A stretch of DNA of 64,000 nucleotides, taken from positions 1 through 64,000 of the forward strand of contig CAJTIM010000010.1 of the NCBI GenBank assembly GCA_910576325.1, given 5' to 3'. Position 1 is the first letter of the stretch. Each line of letters begins with the position of its first letter. The notes below the pieces were generated by a model, which saw only the letters and a list, made by a program, of their open reading frames with translations, was not told the DNA's origin and ran no database searches. The DNA comes from Clostridia bacterium. Its GTDB lineage: Bacteria > Bacillota > Clostridia > Lachnospirales > Lachnospiraceae. The translations under genes were made by a program, and so were the position numbers. Positions 8,685 to 17,476 of this stretch are shown one piece after another.

Positions 8685-10409
8685 ATGATCCACATAAAGC
8701 AACTGCAAAAAACCATTTTTCCACTTATCCTGGCGCTTATCCTGGTGTTATCCACCGGCTTGACCGCACTGGCCACCGGAGAAGGGAACATTGACGGCGG
8801 AGGCGGCGGGATGGGAAGCGGCACCAGGACAGATGTCTGGCACAGTCAGGATGGGGTACGCGTCACCGTGGTCACCACCAGCGGAAGCGTGGTCTCCACG
8901 CCCTTTGACCTGACCAACTCCGGCATCCCCAATGCCACTATCAATTTCGGGCATGTATGCAAGCTCCAGTACACTTCAGGCGCATCCCTCTCGCCGGGAG
9001 GCCCCTATACCTGCTCCAGGCCGGCAACGCCGCTGCCCCGCCTCATCAGCGGCACCTCATCGAAAGCAAGCATTGAAGCGATCCGGCGCTATTTCTGCTC
9101 CGAGTACACGGCACAGCTTGTGGCTTCCAAAGCGGGAATCGCATTTGAAGAGCTGATCTCCGGCTCCTACAAGCTGGTGATAGAGCCCATTGCCTACTTT
9201 ACCCACGGCGGCCGCAATTATGCCATGACTGCTACAGAGGCCGCCCTGTACAACCAGATGTCCGGGGGAACCCTGCGCAGCAAACTTCCCAGCCTTACCC
9301 ACCAGAACCTGCCTCTTTCCATTTTTCTGGAAACCCCTGACCTGGGTTATCCCGCATGGGGAGGGACAACCAGTGGGAAGGTATCGGACGGGGAGATCCT
9401 GTCCGCCCTCGGCATCGGCATCGTAACCTATAAGGAAGTCCCGGCCGCTGAACTGGAAGCCACGGACTATACCTACCGCGTGGATACGGATGTCATCACC
9501 AGCATTACCCTAACCAGCAGCCGGGAAGTCAATCCTGACAACCCTGCCAGCGTCACCTTCCATATAAACGGCAGAAGCTATACCGTAAATAACATCGTCA
9601 TGCCGGCAGGAGGCTCCCAGGTCGTATGGGCCAAATGGCATACCCCGATGGAACCTACCGTCCTGACGATTCAGGCATCCGTAAGCGGCGCATCCACTGC
9701 AAAGACCAGCTTTACCGCACGGATTGTCTCTTTGGAAGAGAACCTGCCCCCGGATCCCCTGGCAACGGATGTCAATCCCCGGTTTTCCATTCCCTCCCTA
9801 CCTTCCAATCCCCAGAAGACTTCTGCCTCTTGGAGCGTATGGAGCGCAAGGTGGAAACCTGTATGGGTATGGGTAAGCACCGGGCATAAGTCCAGCTGCC
9901 CTGCCGGATGCAGCAGAAGCCACGGGCATTATGAGGACCATGGCTATTATGTCTTCACTTCCACGGGGTACTCCGCCTCCTTAAGCGGCTCCATGGAGAT
10001 CCATCCGGATGATATTGTCCCTACTGCCCAGGGCGACAACATGAAAAGCGGCTACGGCATCAGGGAAGCTGCCACGGCCCGGTTCTCGGCAAATGCCCCG
10101 GCAAGCCATTATGCCCCTGCCCAGACAGGCGTTTCGTATTTCCCGGAATTCTCCTATAAGGATTACTGGAGGCTTTTATCCTGCAGCGGAGGGATGAATG
10201 CGGTATTCGCCTTCAAGCCCAATGAATTTTCCACCTACGGCCGGAACGTGCATTTTACACCGGTCTGGTTCCCCGACGGCACCTCCTATACCGTATACAC
10301 CTATATCATAGACGCATGGACGCCTTCCGGGATGCTCTCCGTCAACGTGAACGACTCCGTGCAGATTCAGGGCAGCCTGTTCGATGACTGGTACAGCAAA
10401 CGTGAGTAG
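8685..10409 (+). CDS. Large secreted protein of the tad locus
   Basis: This 574-residue protein starts at ATG 8685 behind AAAGGAGG. A signal peptide covers about residues 1-31 (hydrophobic FPLILALILVL, cleavage near ALATGEG), followed by a Gly-rich stretch. The rest is beta-rich with few charges, including a Trp-rich segment and a Cys/His cluster around SSCPAGCSRSHGHYEDHG. No sortase motif or membrane anchor is seen at the end. It could be an exported tip, adhesin or substrate of the Tad apparatus. I do not recognise a named family. Confidence 0.7.
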   Translation: MIHIKQLQKTIFPLILALILVLSTGLTALATGEGNIDGGGGGMGSGTRTDVWHSQDGVRVTVVTTSGSVVSTPFDLTNSGIPNATINFGHVCKLQYTSGASLSPGGPYTCSRPATPLPRLISGTSSKASIEAIRRYFCSEYTAQLVASKAGIAFEELISGSYKLVIEPIAYFTHGGRNYAMTATEAALYNQMSGGTLRSKLPSLTHQNLPLSIFLETPDLGYPAWGGTTSGKVSDGEILSALGIGIVTYKEVPAAELEATDYTYRVDTDVITSITLTSSREVNPDNPASVTFHINGRSYTVNNIVMPAGGSQVVWAKWHTPMEPTVLTIQASVSGASTAKTSFTARIVSLEENLPPDPLATDVNPRFSIPSLPSNPQKTSASWSVWSARWKPVWVWVSTGHKSSCPAGCSRSHGHYEDHGYYVFTSTGYSASLSGSMEIHPDDIVPTAQGDNMKSGYGIREAATARFSANAPASHYAPAQTGVSYFPEFSYKDYWRLLSCSGGMNAVFAFKPNEFSTYGRNVHFTPVWFPDGTSYTVYTYIIDAWTPSGMLSVNVNDSVQIQGSLFDDWYSKRE

Positions 10410-10860
10410 GATGCTTTTTTACTACCATGCCGTCACCCTGGTATTCCTTCTGTGGTTTGCAGCCTATGACCACAGACACCACCGGATCCGCAATGCCGCC
10501 CTGCTTGCCTTCCTCCCCTGGTGCCTTTTATATATTCCCGCTGCGCTTACGGAGGCGCCGACCTGCCTGGTCCTCCTGCACTGCTTCCTCGGATTTCTCT
10601 GCGGCTTTCTGCTCCTGCTTACCGTCTCCTTAGCAACCGGAGGCGGCATCGGAGGCGGGGACATCAAGCTGGCAGCAATCCTAGGCATCCCCTTTGGTGC
10701 CTCCGGGCTGATGGCTGTTCTTGCTGTTTCCTGTATCCTGGTCCTTCTGCATATGGGGATGCTGGCCATATGCCGGAAAGAAAGGCCCAAACAGATTCCG
10801 TTTGCACCATACATTTTCTGGGGCAGCTTTTTATACACCCTGCTGTTACTGCCCCCATAA
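10384..10860 (+). CDS. Prepilin peptidase, TadV/CpaA-like (A24 family)
   Basis: The 158-residue integral membrane protein has four to five hydrophobic helices. It has the two aspartate motifs of A24 prepilin peptidases: AAYDHRHHRIRN in the first loop and GGGDIKL (the GxGD motif). It would cut the leader of the Flp-type pilin at the membrane. The ATG at 10384 gives a 26-base overlap with the previous gene. An ATG at 10411, just after that gene's stop, is a shorter alternative but has a poorly spaced ribosome site. Confidence 0.8.
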   Translation: MTGTANVSRMLFYYHAVTLVFLLWFAAYDHRHHRIRNAALLAFLPWCLLYIPAALTEAPTCLVLLHCFLGFLCGFLLLLTVSLATGGGIGGGDIKLAAILGIPFGASGLMAVLAVSCILVLLHMGMLAICRKERPKQIPFAPYIFWGSFLYTLLLLPP

Positions 10861-10878
10861 TACGAAAAGGAGAAACGC

Positions 10879-10992
10879 ATGAAACTGATCCTGTTACTTT
10901 CAGCCGGCATACTGGCTGCTTTATACGGCATCAATGCCACCGTAGTTCTGCTTATGCGGGACATATACCATTTTTTAGACAATAACCGATAA
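10879..10992 (+). CDS. 37-residue membrane protein of the tad locus
   Basis: A short frame MKLILLLSAGILAALYGINA... ends with ...HFLDNNR. It starts at ATG 10879 with AAAAGGAG at a good distance and ends 14 bases before the next gene. It is one hydrophobic helix with a short basic/acidic tail. The fit between neighbours and the ribosome site argue that it is real; its function is unknown. Confidence 0.65.
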   Translation: MKLILLLSAGILAALYGINATVVLLMRDIYHFLDNNR

Positions 10993-11006
10993 GGAGATTT
11001 CACCCC

Positions 11007-11885
11007 ATGAAAATGAATAACCGTTTTATCTATGGCATCTTAAGCATCGTCCTTGCTGCTGTGATCGCTTTTATCGCCATACCTGCCGTCACCAGTAAAA
11101 CCAGCAGCACCTGCGAGATCGCCCGCATGAAAAATGCCGTTCCCCGCGGAACTCTCATCACCACAAATGATGTGGAGCTGGCAGAGGTAGGGGAATTCAA
11201 CCTGCCGGACGGCGTTGCCAGACAGACGCAGGATGTCATCGGGACCTATGCTGCCACAGACCTGTTTCCCGGAGACTACATTCTTCCGGAGAAGGTCAGC
11301 AGTGTCCCACTGTCCTCGGACCTGTCCCTCAACGGGATCCCGGATGACATGGTAGCCATCTCCATCACCACCCAGACACTTGCCACCGCCCTGTCCGACA
11401 AACTCCAGGGAGGGGATATTATCCGCCTCTACCATTACGATGATGATAACGAACTGGAACCTGTCACGGACATTCCGGAGCTGCGTTTTGTCAAAGTCCT
11501 TTCTGTCACGGACTCCAAAGGGCTGGATGTGGACTACACCACTCCCCCGGAAGAGGACGAAGAACGCCAGCAGACCGCCACGATCACGGTCCTCGCCACA
11601 CCGGAGCAGGCTCTGCTTCTGGCCAGATATGAAAACGAAGGAAGGCTGCATGTGGCGCTGATCACAAGGGGGAATGAAAAACTGGCAGAGGAACTGCTTG
11701 GCCGCCAGAGTGAAATTCTGCTCACGCTTTACGGAGACGGTACACAAGAGGAGTCCCTCACATCCTCCATGGATACCGAAGGGGAGCCTGCCGACAGCCC
11801 GAATCCGGACGCAGATACAGAAGCAGCAGAGGATGCGCAGCCTGCTGACGATGAGGGCAGTACGAAAAATGCGGGAGAGGAATAA
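11007..11885 (+). CDS. CpaB/RcpC-like Flp pilus assembly protein (SAF domain)
   Basis: The 292-residue protein starts at ATG 11007 after AAGGAG. It has an N-terminal membrane helix (about 8-28), then an SAF domain (about 38-105, including AVPRGTLITTNDVEL), then an RcpC-like domain. The last 50 residues are acidic and disordered. CpaB/RcpC proteins act in the cell envelope in assembly of the Flp pilus channel. In a Gram-positive cell the partner secretin is absent, so the exact role is uncertain. Confidence 0.8.
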   Translation: MKMNNRFIYGILSIVLAAVIAFIAIPAVTSKTSSTCEIARMKNAVPRGTLITTNDVELAEVGEFNLPDGVARQTQDVIGTYAATDLFPGDYILPEKVSSVPLSSDLSLNGIPDDMVAISITTQTLATALSDKLQGGDIIRLYHYDDDNELEPVTDIPELRFVKVLSVTDSKGLDVDYTTPPEEDEERQQTATITVLATPEQALLLARYENEGRLHVALITRGNEKLAEELLGRQSEILLTLYGDGTQEESLTSSMDTEGEPADSPNPDADTEAAEDAQPADDEGSTKNAGEE

Positions 11886-11899
11886 GGGAGGAAATGCAT

Positions 11900-12805
11900 A
11901 TGTCTAAAATCATCACTGTCTGGGGAAATCCGGGCTGCGGGAAATCCATGTTCTGCTGCAACCTGGCGAAAGTGCTCACGGCAGGCAAGGAAAAAGCCCT
12001 CATCATCAATGCGGACTCCAGCACGCCCATGCTGCCTGTCTGGATGCCGGAGCGTATCCTGGAAGCTTCCGCTTCCATTGGAAACGTGCTCACGGGCCTG
12101 GAGATCAATACCGCACTGGTGGCCGAGCGGGTTGTCCTCTTAAAGGAATATCCCTTCATCGGCGTCATGGGCTATGCGGCCGGTGAGAACCCGTTCTCCT
12201 ATCCGGAGCTGAAATATGAAAAAATCAAGACCTTCATCGCGGAGGCGTCCAGGCTTGTGGATTTCATCATCCTGGACTGCAGCTCCAACATGCTGAACTT
12301 TTTTACGCCCACCGCCATCGAAGCGGCAGACCTTGTGGTGCGCATCATCACCCCCGACCTGCGGGGCTTAAATTACCTGCGCGCCCACAAGCCGCTTCTG
12401 ACGGATGAAAAGTTCCATTACCGTGAACACCTGACACTCGCCGGCCTTGCCCGTCCCTTCCATGCCATTGATGAGATGGACCACCTGATCGGCGGTTTTG
12501 ACGGACTCCTCCCCTATGCAAAGGAGATCGAGCGCTGCGGCACCAGCGGGCAGATGTTCAAGACACTGGCCTACTGCAACCAGCGTTACATCAATTCCTT
12601 AAAGCTGGTAAAAAAGCGTCTGGAGGATCCGGAGCCGATGGACGAAACAGAGGAAGATCCTCCGGAAAACGAATCGGAGGAATTCCAGGATACTTATGAA
12701 GAGGAGTCCGAATGGGAAGAACCGGAGCCAGAGAGAAAGTCCGGAAAAAACAGGCAGGCAAAAACTGCCGGAAAGGAGAGAAAACGCCGTGGAATCTTTA
12801 AATGA
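11900..12805 (+). CDS. CpaE/TadZ-like P-loop ATPase
   Basis: This 301-residue protein belongs to the ParA/MinD superfamily. It has a P-loop GNPGCGKS at residues 9-16 and a Walker B-like segment FIILDCSS. The final 70 residues are very acidic then basic, probably disordered. CpaE/TadZ proteins position the Tad machine at the membrane. The ATG at 11900 is better spaced from GGGAGG than the one at 11894. Its end overlaps the start of the secretion ATPase by 17 bases. Confidence 0.8.
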   Translation: MSKIITVWGNPGCGKSMFCCNLAKVLTAGKEKALIINADSSTPMLPVWMPERILEASASIGNVLTGLEINTALVAERVVLLKEYPFIGVMGYAAGENPFSYPELKYEKIKTFIAEASRLVDFIILDCSSNMLNFFTPTAIEAADLVVRIITPDLRGLNYLRAHKPLLTDEKFHYREHLTLAGLARPFHAIDEMDHLIGGFDGLLPYAKEIERCGTSGQMFKTLAYCNQRYINSLKLVKKRLEDPEPMDETEEDPPENESEEFQDTYEEESEWEEPEPERKSGKNRQAKTAGKERKRRGIFK

Positions 12806-14219
12806 TATGTTTTTTACCGCCACAAAGCAGGAAACCATGTCCTATGACCAGATTCTGGAAGATGTGCAGAAATACTGTACCTCCAGACATGCGGACAAGC
12901 TGACGACCGAAGGCAATCAGGAAGAGGCAAGAAAGCTTCTGCGGGAATTCATCTTCCAGTATGTCACCAGCCGTTCCTACCATATGGAAGGCATGGCCAC
13001 GGAGGAGCTGTGCGACACCCTCTATGAGGATATGGCCGGAATCTCCTTTTTAAAGAAGTGGATCTATCGTCCCGGCGTGGAGGAGGTCAATGTCAACGCC
13101 TACGATGACATCGAAGTGATCATGAGCGGCGGACGTTCCATGAAGATCCCGGACCGGTTCCAGTCCCCCCAGCATGCCATTGACGTGACCAGGCGCCTCT
13201 TAAATACCTGCGGCATGGTCATCGACGACACCATGCCCTCCGTCATTGGGTTCCTTGACAAGAATATCCGTATCTCCGTGGACAAGACGCCCATTGTGGA
13301 TGCGGAGGTTGGGATCAATGCCTCCATCCGTATTGTCAACCAGCAGACGGTCTCCAGGGAAAAGCTCACTGCCTCCGGCTCTGCTACTGATGAAATGCTG
13401 GATCTTCTGACCTGCTGTATCCGGTACGGCGTCTCTGTCTGTATCGCAGGCAGCACCGGTTCCGGAAAGACCACGATCATGAGCTGGCTTCTGTCCATGG
13501 TCCCGGATAACCGCAGGCTCATCACCATTGAGGAGGGGAGCCGTGAATTTGACCTGATCAAGCGGGATGCGGAAGGGCATGCCTTAAACAGCGTGGTCCA
13601 TCTGCTCACCAGGCCCCACGAGAACCCGTCCCTCGACATCGACCAGGACCTGCTTTTAGAGCGGGTCCTGCGCAAGCACCCGGATGTCATCGGCGTCGGT
13701 GAGATGCGTTCTGCAAAGGAGGCACTGTCTGTAGCGGAAAGTTCCCGTACCGGGCATACCGTAGTGACCACCATCCATTCCAACTCCTCGGAATCCACCT
13801 ACCGCAGGATGATGACTCTGGCCAAGCGGAAATATAACATGGCAGACGAGATCCTGATGCAGATCATGGTGGAGGCCTATCCCATCGTGGTATTCACAAA
13901 ACAGCTGGAGGATGGCAGCCGGAAGATCATGCAGATCATCGAAGGAGAGGATTTCCGGGACGGGCAGCTCCTCTACCGCCCCCTTTACCAGTACGATGTG
14001 ACCGACAACTGTACCGGGGAAGACGGGAAGACAACCGTAGTGGGAAAGCACCGGAGGCTGGGCAGCATCTCAGACACCCTGAAGCGGCGGATGCTGGACA
14101 ACGGCATCCCTGCCGGAAAACTTGCCCCATTCCTTGCGAAACCCGCTGCAAAAAGAACACGGAAAGAAGGTGCCGCACATGCAGTGGATCCAGATCATCC
14201 TGTTCCTGCTGATTGTTAA
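12789..14219 (+). CDS. CpaF/TadA-like secretion ATPase
   Basis: The 476-residue protein is the motor of the Tad system: a hexameric type II/IV secretion ATPase that drives pilus assembly. It has an N-terminal helical domain, a Walker A GSTGSGKT around residue 221, an Asp/Glu box and the segment GVGEMRSAKEAL with a following HTVVTTIHSNS. The start is a GTG at 12789 behind AAAGGAG; the next ATG (12807) has no ribosome site. It overlaps genes on both sides, which implies coupled translation. Confidence 0.9.
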   Translation: MESLNDMFFTATKQETMSYDQILEDVQKYCTSRHADKLTTEGNQEEARKLLREFIFQYVTSRSYHMEGMATEELCDTLYEDMAGISFLKKWIYRPGVEEVNVNAYDDIEVIMSGGRSMKIPDRFQSPQHAIDVTRRLLNTCGMVIDDTMPSVIGFLDKNIRISVDKTPIVDAEVGINASIRIVNQQTVSREKLTASGSATDEMLDLLTCCIRYGVSVCIAGSTGSGKTTIMSWLLSMVPDNRRLITIEEGSREFDLIKRDAEGHALNSVVHLLTRPHENPSLDIDQDLLLERVLRKHPDVIGVGEMRSAKEALSVAESSRTGHTVVTTIHSNSSESTYRRMMTLAKRKYNMADEILMQIMVEAYPIVVFTKQLEDGSRKIMQIIEGEDFRDGQLLYRPLYQYDVTDNCTGEDGKTTVVGKHRRLGSISDTLKRRMLDNGIPAGKLAPFLAKPAAKRTRKEGAAHAVDPDHPVPADC

Positions 14220-15099
14220 TGGGCTTTTTACCCTGTTCGCTGTCCGGTTCAATGACTTTTTCCATGTGCTCTCCCAGTCGCAGAAAACCACGCTGCAGGA
14301 CGATGTGGACGCGCTTTTAGGGAAACCGGCAAAGGGATTTTTTAACCGTGAGACGCTGGAAGTAGAGCAACTTCTTGCGGCCACCGGACGGGAAGGACGG
14401 TTCACACTTGTCAAAAGGGTATCCATCCTCCTGTTTGCCCTGGGCGCAGTGACATCCCTGCTCTTAAATAACCCGTTCCTGATTCCGATCCTGGGCGCAG
14501 GGTTCGCCTTTGCGCCGGTATGGTATCTGCGCTCCACAGCGGCGGCCTATAAAAAGCATCTGAACGAGGAGCTGGAGACGGCTATATCCGTCATCACCAC
14601 CTCCTACTTAAGGAGCGGCGACCTGTTAAAGGCAGTGCGGGAAAACATCCCTTATCTGAACCCTCCGGTAAAGTCCCACTTTGAAGCCTTCATCATGGAG
14701 TCGGAAATGCTGAACGCCAACATGACCTCCACCATCAATTCCCTGAAGATGAAGGTCCCCAACCGGATCTTCCATGAATGGTGCAATACCCTGATCCAGT
14801 GCCAGAGTGACCGGAGCATGAAAAATACGCTGACCTTTACGGTACAGAAATTCTCTGATATGCGCATCATCCAGTCCGAACTGGAAGCCATTATCAACGA
14901 GCCGAAAAAGGAGGCCATCACCATGATGTTCCTTGTGGTAGGAAACATCCCGCTTTTATATGTGCTCAACCGTTCCTGGTTCGAGACACTGATGTTCTCC
15001 CTGCCCGGCAAGATCACCCTTGCCATCTGCGCTGCCATCGTCCTGTTTTCCTTTACCCGGATCATGCAGCTTTCAAAGCCCATTGAATACAAGGCATAG
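14179..15099 (+). CDS. TadB-like inner membrane platform protein
   Basis: The product is 306 residues with membrane segments near both ends (about 5-20, 80-110, 255-300) and a cytoplasmic helical domain between, as in the type II secretion F (GspF/TadB) family. It would form the membrane platform on which the CpaF-like ATPase acts. It starts at ATG 14179, inside the end of the ATPase gene (41-base overlap). Confidence 0.8.
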   Translation: MQWIQIILFLLIVNGLFTLFAVRFNDFFHVLSQSQKTTLQDDVDALLGKPAKGFFNRETLEVEQLLAATGREGRFTLVKRVSILLFALGAVTSLLLNNPFLIPILGAGFAFAPVWYLRSTAAAYKKHLNEELETAISVITTSYLRSGDLLKAVRENIPYLNPPVKSHFEAFIMESEMLNANMTSTINSLKMKVPNRIFHEWCNTLIQCQSDRSMKNTLTFTVQKFSDMRIIQSELEAIINEPKKEAITMMFLVVGNIPLLYVLNRSWFETLMFSLPGKITLAICAAIVLFSFTRIMQLSKPIEYKA

Positions 15100-15187
15100 C
15101 CGTGGAAGAAATACCAGCTGGAACCGGTGGCGCACTACGCACCGGCATTCCGGGAAACAGACCGTAGTGCAGAAATGAGGTAACGAT

Positions 15188-16066
15188 ATGACCGGATTAC
15201 TGATCCTTTTGGCCTGTGTATTTGCCGGAATTGCTTTTTATAACCTTTCCTGTGCCTTTGTGGACGTACCCACAGCCAGGACTTCCCGCATGATGATGCT
15301 CGCCAAAAAACAGACCGGAACCGGAGAGGAGAATCTGTTTGATGTCTACCTGACCAAAGTGGCGGATAAATTTTCATTTCTGCTGCGTCTGGATCCGATC
15401 CGGAGAAGCAGGCTCCTCTCCACACTGGCCATCGCCGGCATCCCGCTGACGCCGGAATGCTATACCCTGAAGGCCTTCCTGACAGCCCTTTTGACCGGGC
15501 TTGCCGGAATCCCTTTTTTACTCATAATGCCGCTTGCCGGTTTTCTCGCCATAGGCCTTGCAGTCATGATGTGGTTTGCAACCTATTATAAAGCCTTTGA
15601 CCTGGTGAAAAAGCGCAAAAAACTGATTGAAGCAGAACTGCCGCGGTTTGCTGTCAGCATCCAGCAAGGCCTCGCTACGGACAGGGACGTCTTAAAGCTC
15701 TTAGTCTCCTACCGGCGCATCGCCGGCCCCCATCTTGGGCAGGAACTGGATACTACTGTGGCAGACATGAAAACCGGAAACTATGAAAATGCCCTGCTCC
15801 ACTTTCAGAACCGTGTAGGGAGCACCATGCTCTCCGACATCGTGCGGGGACTCATCGGCACCCTACGGGGCGATGACCAGCAGATGTATTTCAAGATGCT
15901 GGTATTCGACATGCGCCAGATTGAGCAGAACAACTTAAAAAAGGAAGCAGGGAAGCGCCCCAAACAGATGCAGAAATATTCCATGATGATGCTCTTCTGC
16001 ATCCTGTTGATCTATGTGGTCGTCCTGTCCGTGGAAGTCATCGGTTCCCTGGGCGCTTTCTTTTAA
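15188..16066 (+). CDS. TadC-like inner membrane platform protein
   Basis: This 292-residue protein has an N-terminal membrane helix, a central pair (about 95-135), a cytoplasmic helical domain and a C-terminal helix, again the GspF/TadC layout. TadB and TadC together form the platform. The start ATG follows GAGGT. A gap of 88 bases separates it from TadB and holds no gene. Confidence 0.8.
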   Translation: MTGLLILLACVFAGIAFYNLSCAFVDVPTARTSRMMMLAKKQTGTGEENLFDVYLTKVADKFSFLLRLDPIRRSRLLSTLAIAGIPLTPECYTLKAFLTALLTGLAGIPFLLIMPLAGFLAIGLAVMMWFATYYKAFDLVKKRKKLIEAELPRFAVSIQQGLATDRDVLKLLVSYRRIAGPHLGQELDTTVADMKTGNYENALLHFQNRVGSTMLSDIVRGLIGTLRGDDQQMYFKMLVFDMRQIEQNNLKKEAGKRPKQMQKYSMMMLFCILLIYVVVLSVEVIGSLGAFF

Positions 16067-16102
16067 AGTCCGGGAACAAAAGATGCCCCTTTCCTGTAAA
16101 GG

Positions 16103-16119
16103 AGGTGATGCCTATGTAA
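16103..16119 (+). other. Strong ribosome site followed directly by ATG TAA
   Basis: AAAGGAGGTGATGCCT runs into ATG (16114-16116) and TAA (16117-16119). An ideal ribosome binding site thus leads to a start codon followed at once by a stop. It may be a start-stop element that holds ribosomes, or the relic of a lost short gene. Confidence 0.4.
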
Positions 16120-16190
16120 CTGTTTTTCCCTGCAGTTTCTGCTGCAGCCATACCGTGTAACCCGTAAACAGGCAACCAAAGGAGATTTTC

Positions 16191-16301
16191 ATGAAAAAAT
16201 TTTTTCCCCTGCCGGTCCTTATTGCAGGACTGGCCGCAACCGTAACTTTTATTGTTTTGAACAAGAAAAGGAGATCTAAAAAATATGCGTGTACTCAGTA
16301 A
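16191..16301 (+). CDS. 36-residue membrane protein of the tad locus
   Basis: The frame begins MKKFFPLPVLIAGLAATVTF, has a single hydrophobic helix, then a basic tail (NKKRRSKK). It starts at ATG 16191 behind AAAGGAG and overlaps the pilin gene by 17 bases. The overlap and ribosome site support coupled translation; the function is unknown. Confidence 0.6.
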   Translation: MKKFFPLPVLIAGLAATVTFIVLNKKRRSKKYACTQ

Positions 16302-16503
16302 GGTAAAAAGCAGTGTCCTGCGCACCATGAACCGCGCCCGGATGATTCTTGCGAATGACAGGGGCGATTTCTACATTTCCGATGGCGTTAAGATCATCAT
16401 CGCCGTCGTACTGGGCGCCCTTCTTCTGGCAGCCCTGACCAACATTTTCAATGGCACGGTCATCCCCCGCATCACGCGTGAGATCGAGGCGCTGTTCGGA
16501 TAA
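16285..16503 (+). CDS. Flp pilin-like small protein (DUF6133 type)
   Basis: The 72-residue protein has a basic N-terminus, the segment NDRGDFYISDGVK, one long hydrophobic helix (about 34-55) and a short tail. This is the size and plan of Flp-type pilins, cut by the A24 peptidase before the hydrophobic part. It resembles what is called DUF6133 in Clostridia. It is the best candidate for the main pilin of this locus. Confidence 0.7.
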   Translation: MRVLSKVKSSVLRTMNRARMILANDRGDFYISDGVKIIIAVVLGALLLAALTNIFNGTVIPRITREIEALFG

Positions 16504-16535
16504 AACAGCTAAAGTCCAGGAAGGAGGCAAACTGC

Positions 16536-16892
16536 ATGGACACCACTTTAAGCGTCAGCTATGAAACCATCGCACATTTTTTCGAGGCAACGGAAGGCAA
16601 CTACCGCAATGCCATGTATATCTCCTGCAGCTGCAGCTACCGCAGGGAATCCGGATGCGGTGATTTTCTTTTCATCCCCGGACATGACTGCAGGCCTGTC
16701 CTCCTGCCGCTTGCGGATGCCGAAAATTTCCTCGGCACCCGCATCGACCGGACGGATTGTGCGGCAGTGGTCAGCAGCTCCTGTTTCATCCGGCTCTACC
16801 ACCAGTGGATCCTGCTGTCCACGCCTTCCTCCTCGGACTGCCCCATTCAGCAGCTGCTGCACCTGTTAAACCGGCCTCGAAATGGTAAATAA
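16536..16892 (+). CDS. Uncharacterised Cys-rich protein at the end of the tad operon
   Basis: The 118-residue protein has no signal peptide or membrane helix and seven cysteines, several near SCSCSYRRESGCGD. It starts at ATG 16536 behind AAGGAGG. I do not recognise the family. The position makes it the last gene of the tad transcription unit. Confidence 0.6.
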   Translation: MDTTLSVSYETIAHFFEATEGNYRNAMYISCSCSYRRESGCGDFLFIPGHDCRPVLLPLADAENFLGTRIDRTDCAAVVSSSCFIRLYHQWILLSTPSSSDCPIQQLLHLLNRPRNGK

Positions 16893-16991
16893 TACCATTT
16901 TACTCTCAACTGACTTAAGATTCAGCGCCGAACCCATGGGAAGTTTCCCTGTTTTTCCCTACAATATCCTTAAAGGAATACTTAAACCGTA

Positions 16992-17010
16992 TGTAAACTT
17001 TACGTTTACA
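16992..17010 (+). promoter_or_regulatory. Palindrome in front of the zinc-finger gene
   Basis: TGTAAAC (16992-16998) and GTTTACA (17004-17010) flank five bases, directly before the AGGAGG of the next gene. It could be an operator or an RNA hairpin that masks the ribosome site. A DUF3268 RNA motif has been described upstream of genes of this family, but I could not compare it. Confidence 0.45.
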
Positions 17011-17029
17011 GGAAGGAGGGATGACAGCT

Positions 17030-17446
17030 ATGAAACAAAAACCAAAACCGATCCGGATAAAATGCCCCTACTGCGGCCGCAGTGCCGTGCTCAGGAATGC
17101 TTCTTATGTACATAAGGAAAAAGCACTGGAGGAATACCTGTATGTATGCAGCGGATACCCCCAGTGCGACTCCTATGTAGGCGTCCATGCCGGGACAAAA
17201 ATACCCAGAGACATCCTGGCTGACCGGAACCTGCGCAAAAAACGAACACAGGCACACCGGCTGTTTGATGCCATCTGGCAAAACGGCATTCTCTCCAGAA
17301 AAGATGCCTACCGATGGATGCAGGATACCTTCTGCCTCTCCAGTGAGCAGGCCCACATCGGACAGTTCTCAGACTACCGGTGTGACTGTCTGATGGCAGA
17401 ATGCCGAAAAGTGCTTCAGAACAACCATATCAAAATCGCCTGTTAG
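17030..17446 (+). CDS. Zinc-finger protein (DUF3268-like)
   Basis: The 138-residue protein carries CPYCG near residue 12 and a second Cys pair (VCSGYPQCDSYVG), giving one zinc ribbon. A helical C-terminus follows, with RKDAYRWMQ. This matches the zinc-finger-containing DUF3268 proteins of plasmids and phages. I use ATG 17030 because the ATG at 17021 touches the ribosome site. The role is unknown, possibly nucleic-acid binding. Confidence 0.7.
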   Translation: MKQKPKPIRIKCPYCGRSAVLRNASYVHKEKALEEYLYVCSGYPQCDSYVGVHAGTKIPRDILADRNLRKKRTQAHRLFDAIWQNGILSRKDAYRWMQDTFCLSSEQAHIGQFSDYRCDCLMAECRKVLQNNHIKIAC

Positions 17447-17476
17447 GATACAGGCATGGGAAAGCGGGGTGAGACC

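Noticed and set aside
8123-8794. A 223-codon frame rich in Arg and Pro
   Set aside because: It overlaps the acidic tad-locus protein in another frame; the composition is that of a shadow frame.
10464-11003. A 179-codon minus-strand frame
   Set aside because: It is antisense to the prepilin peptidase and the small membrane protein, and basic as expected for a shadow frame.
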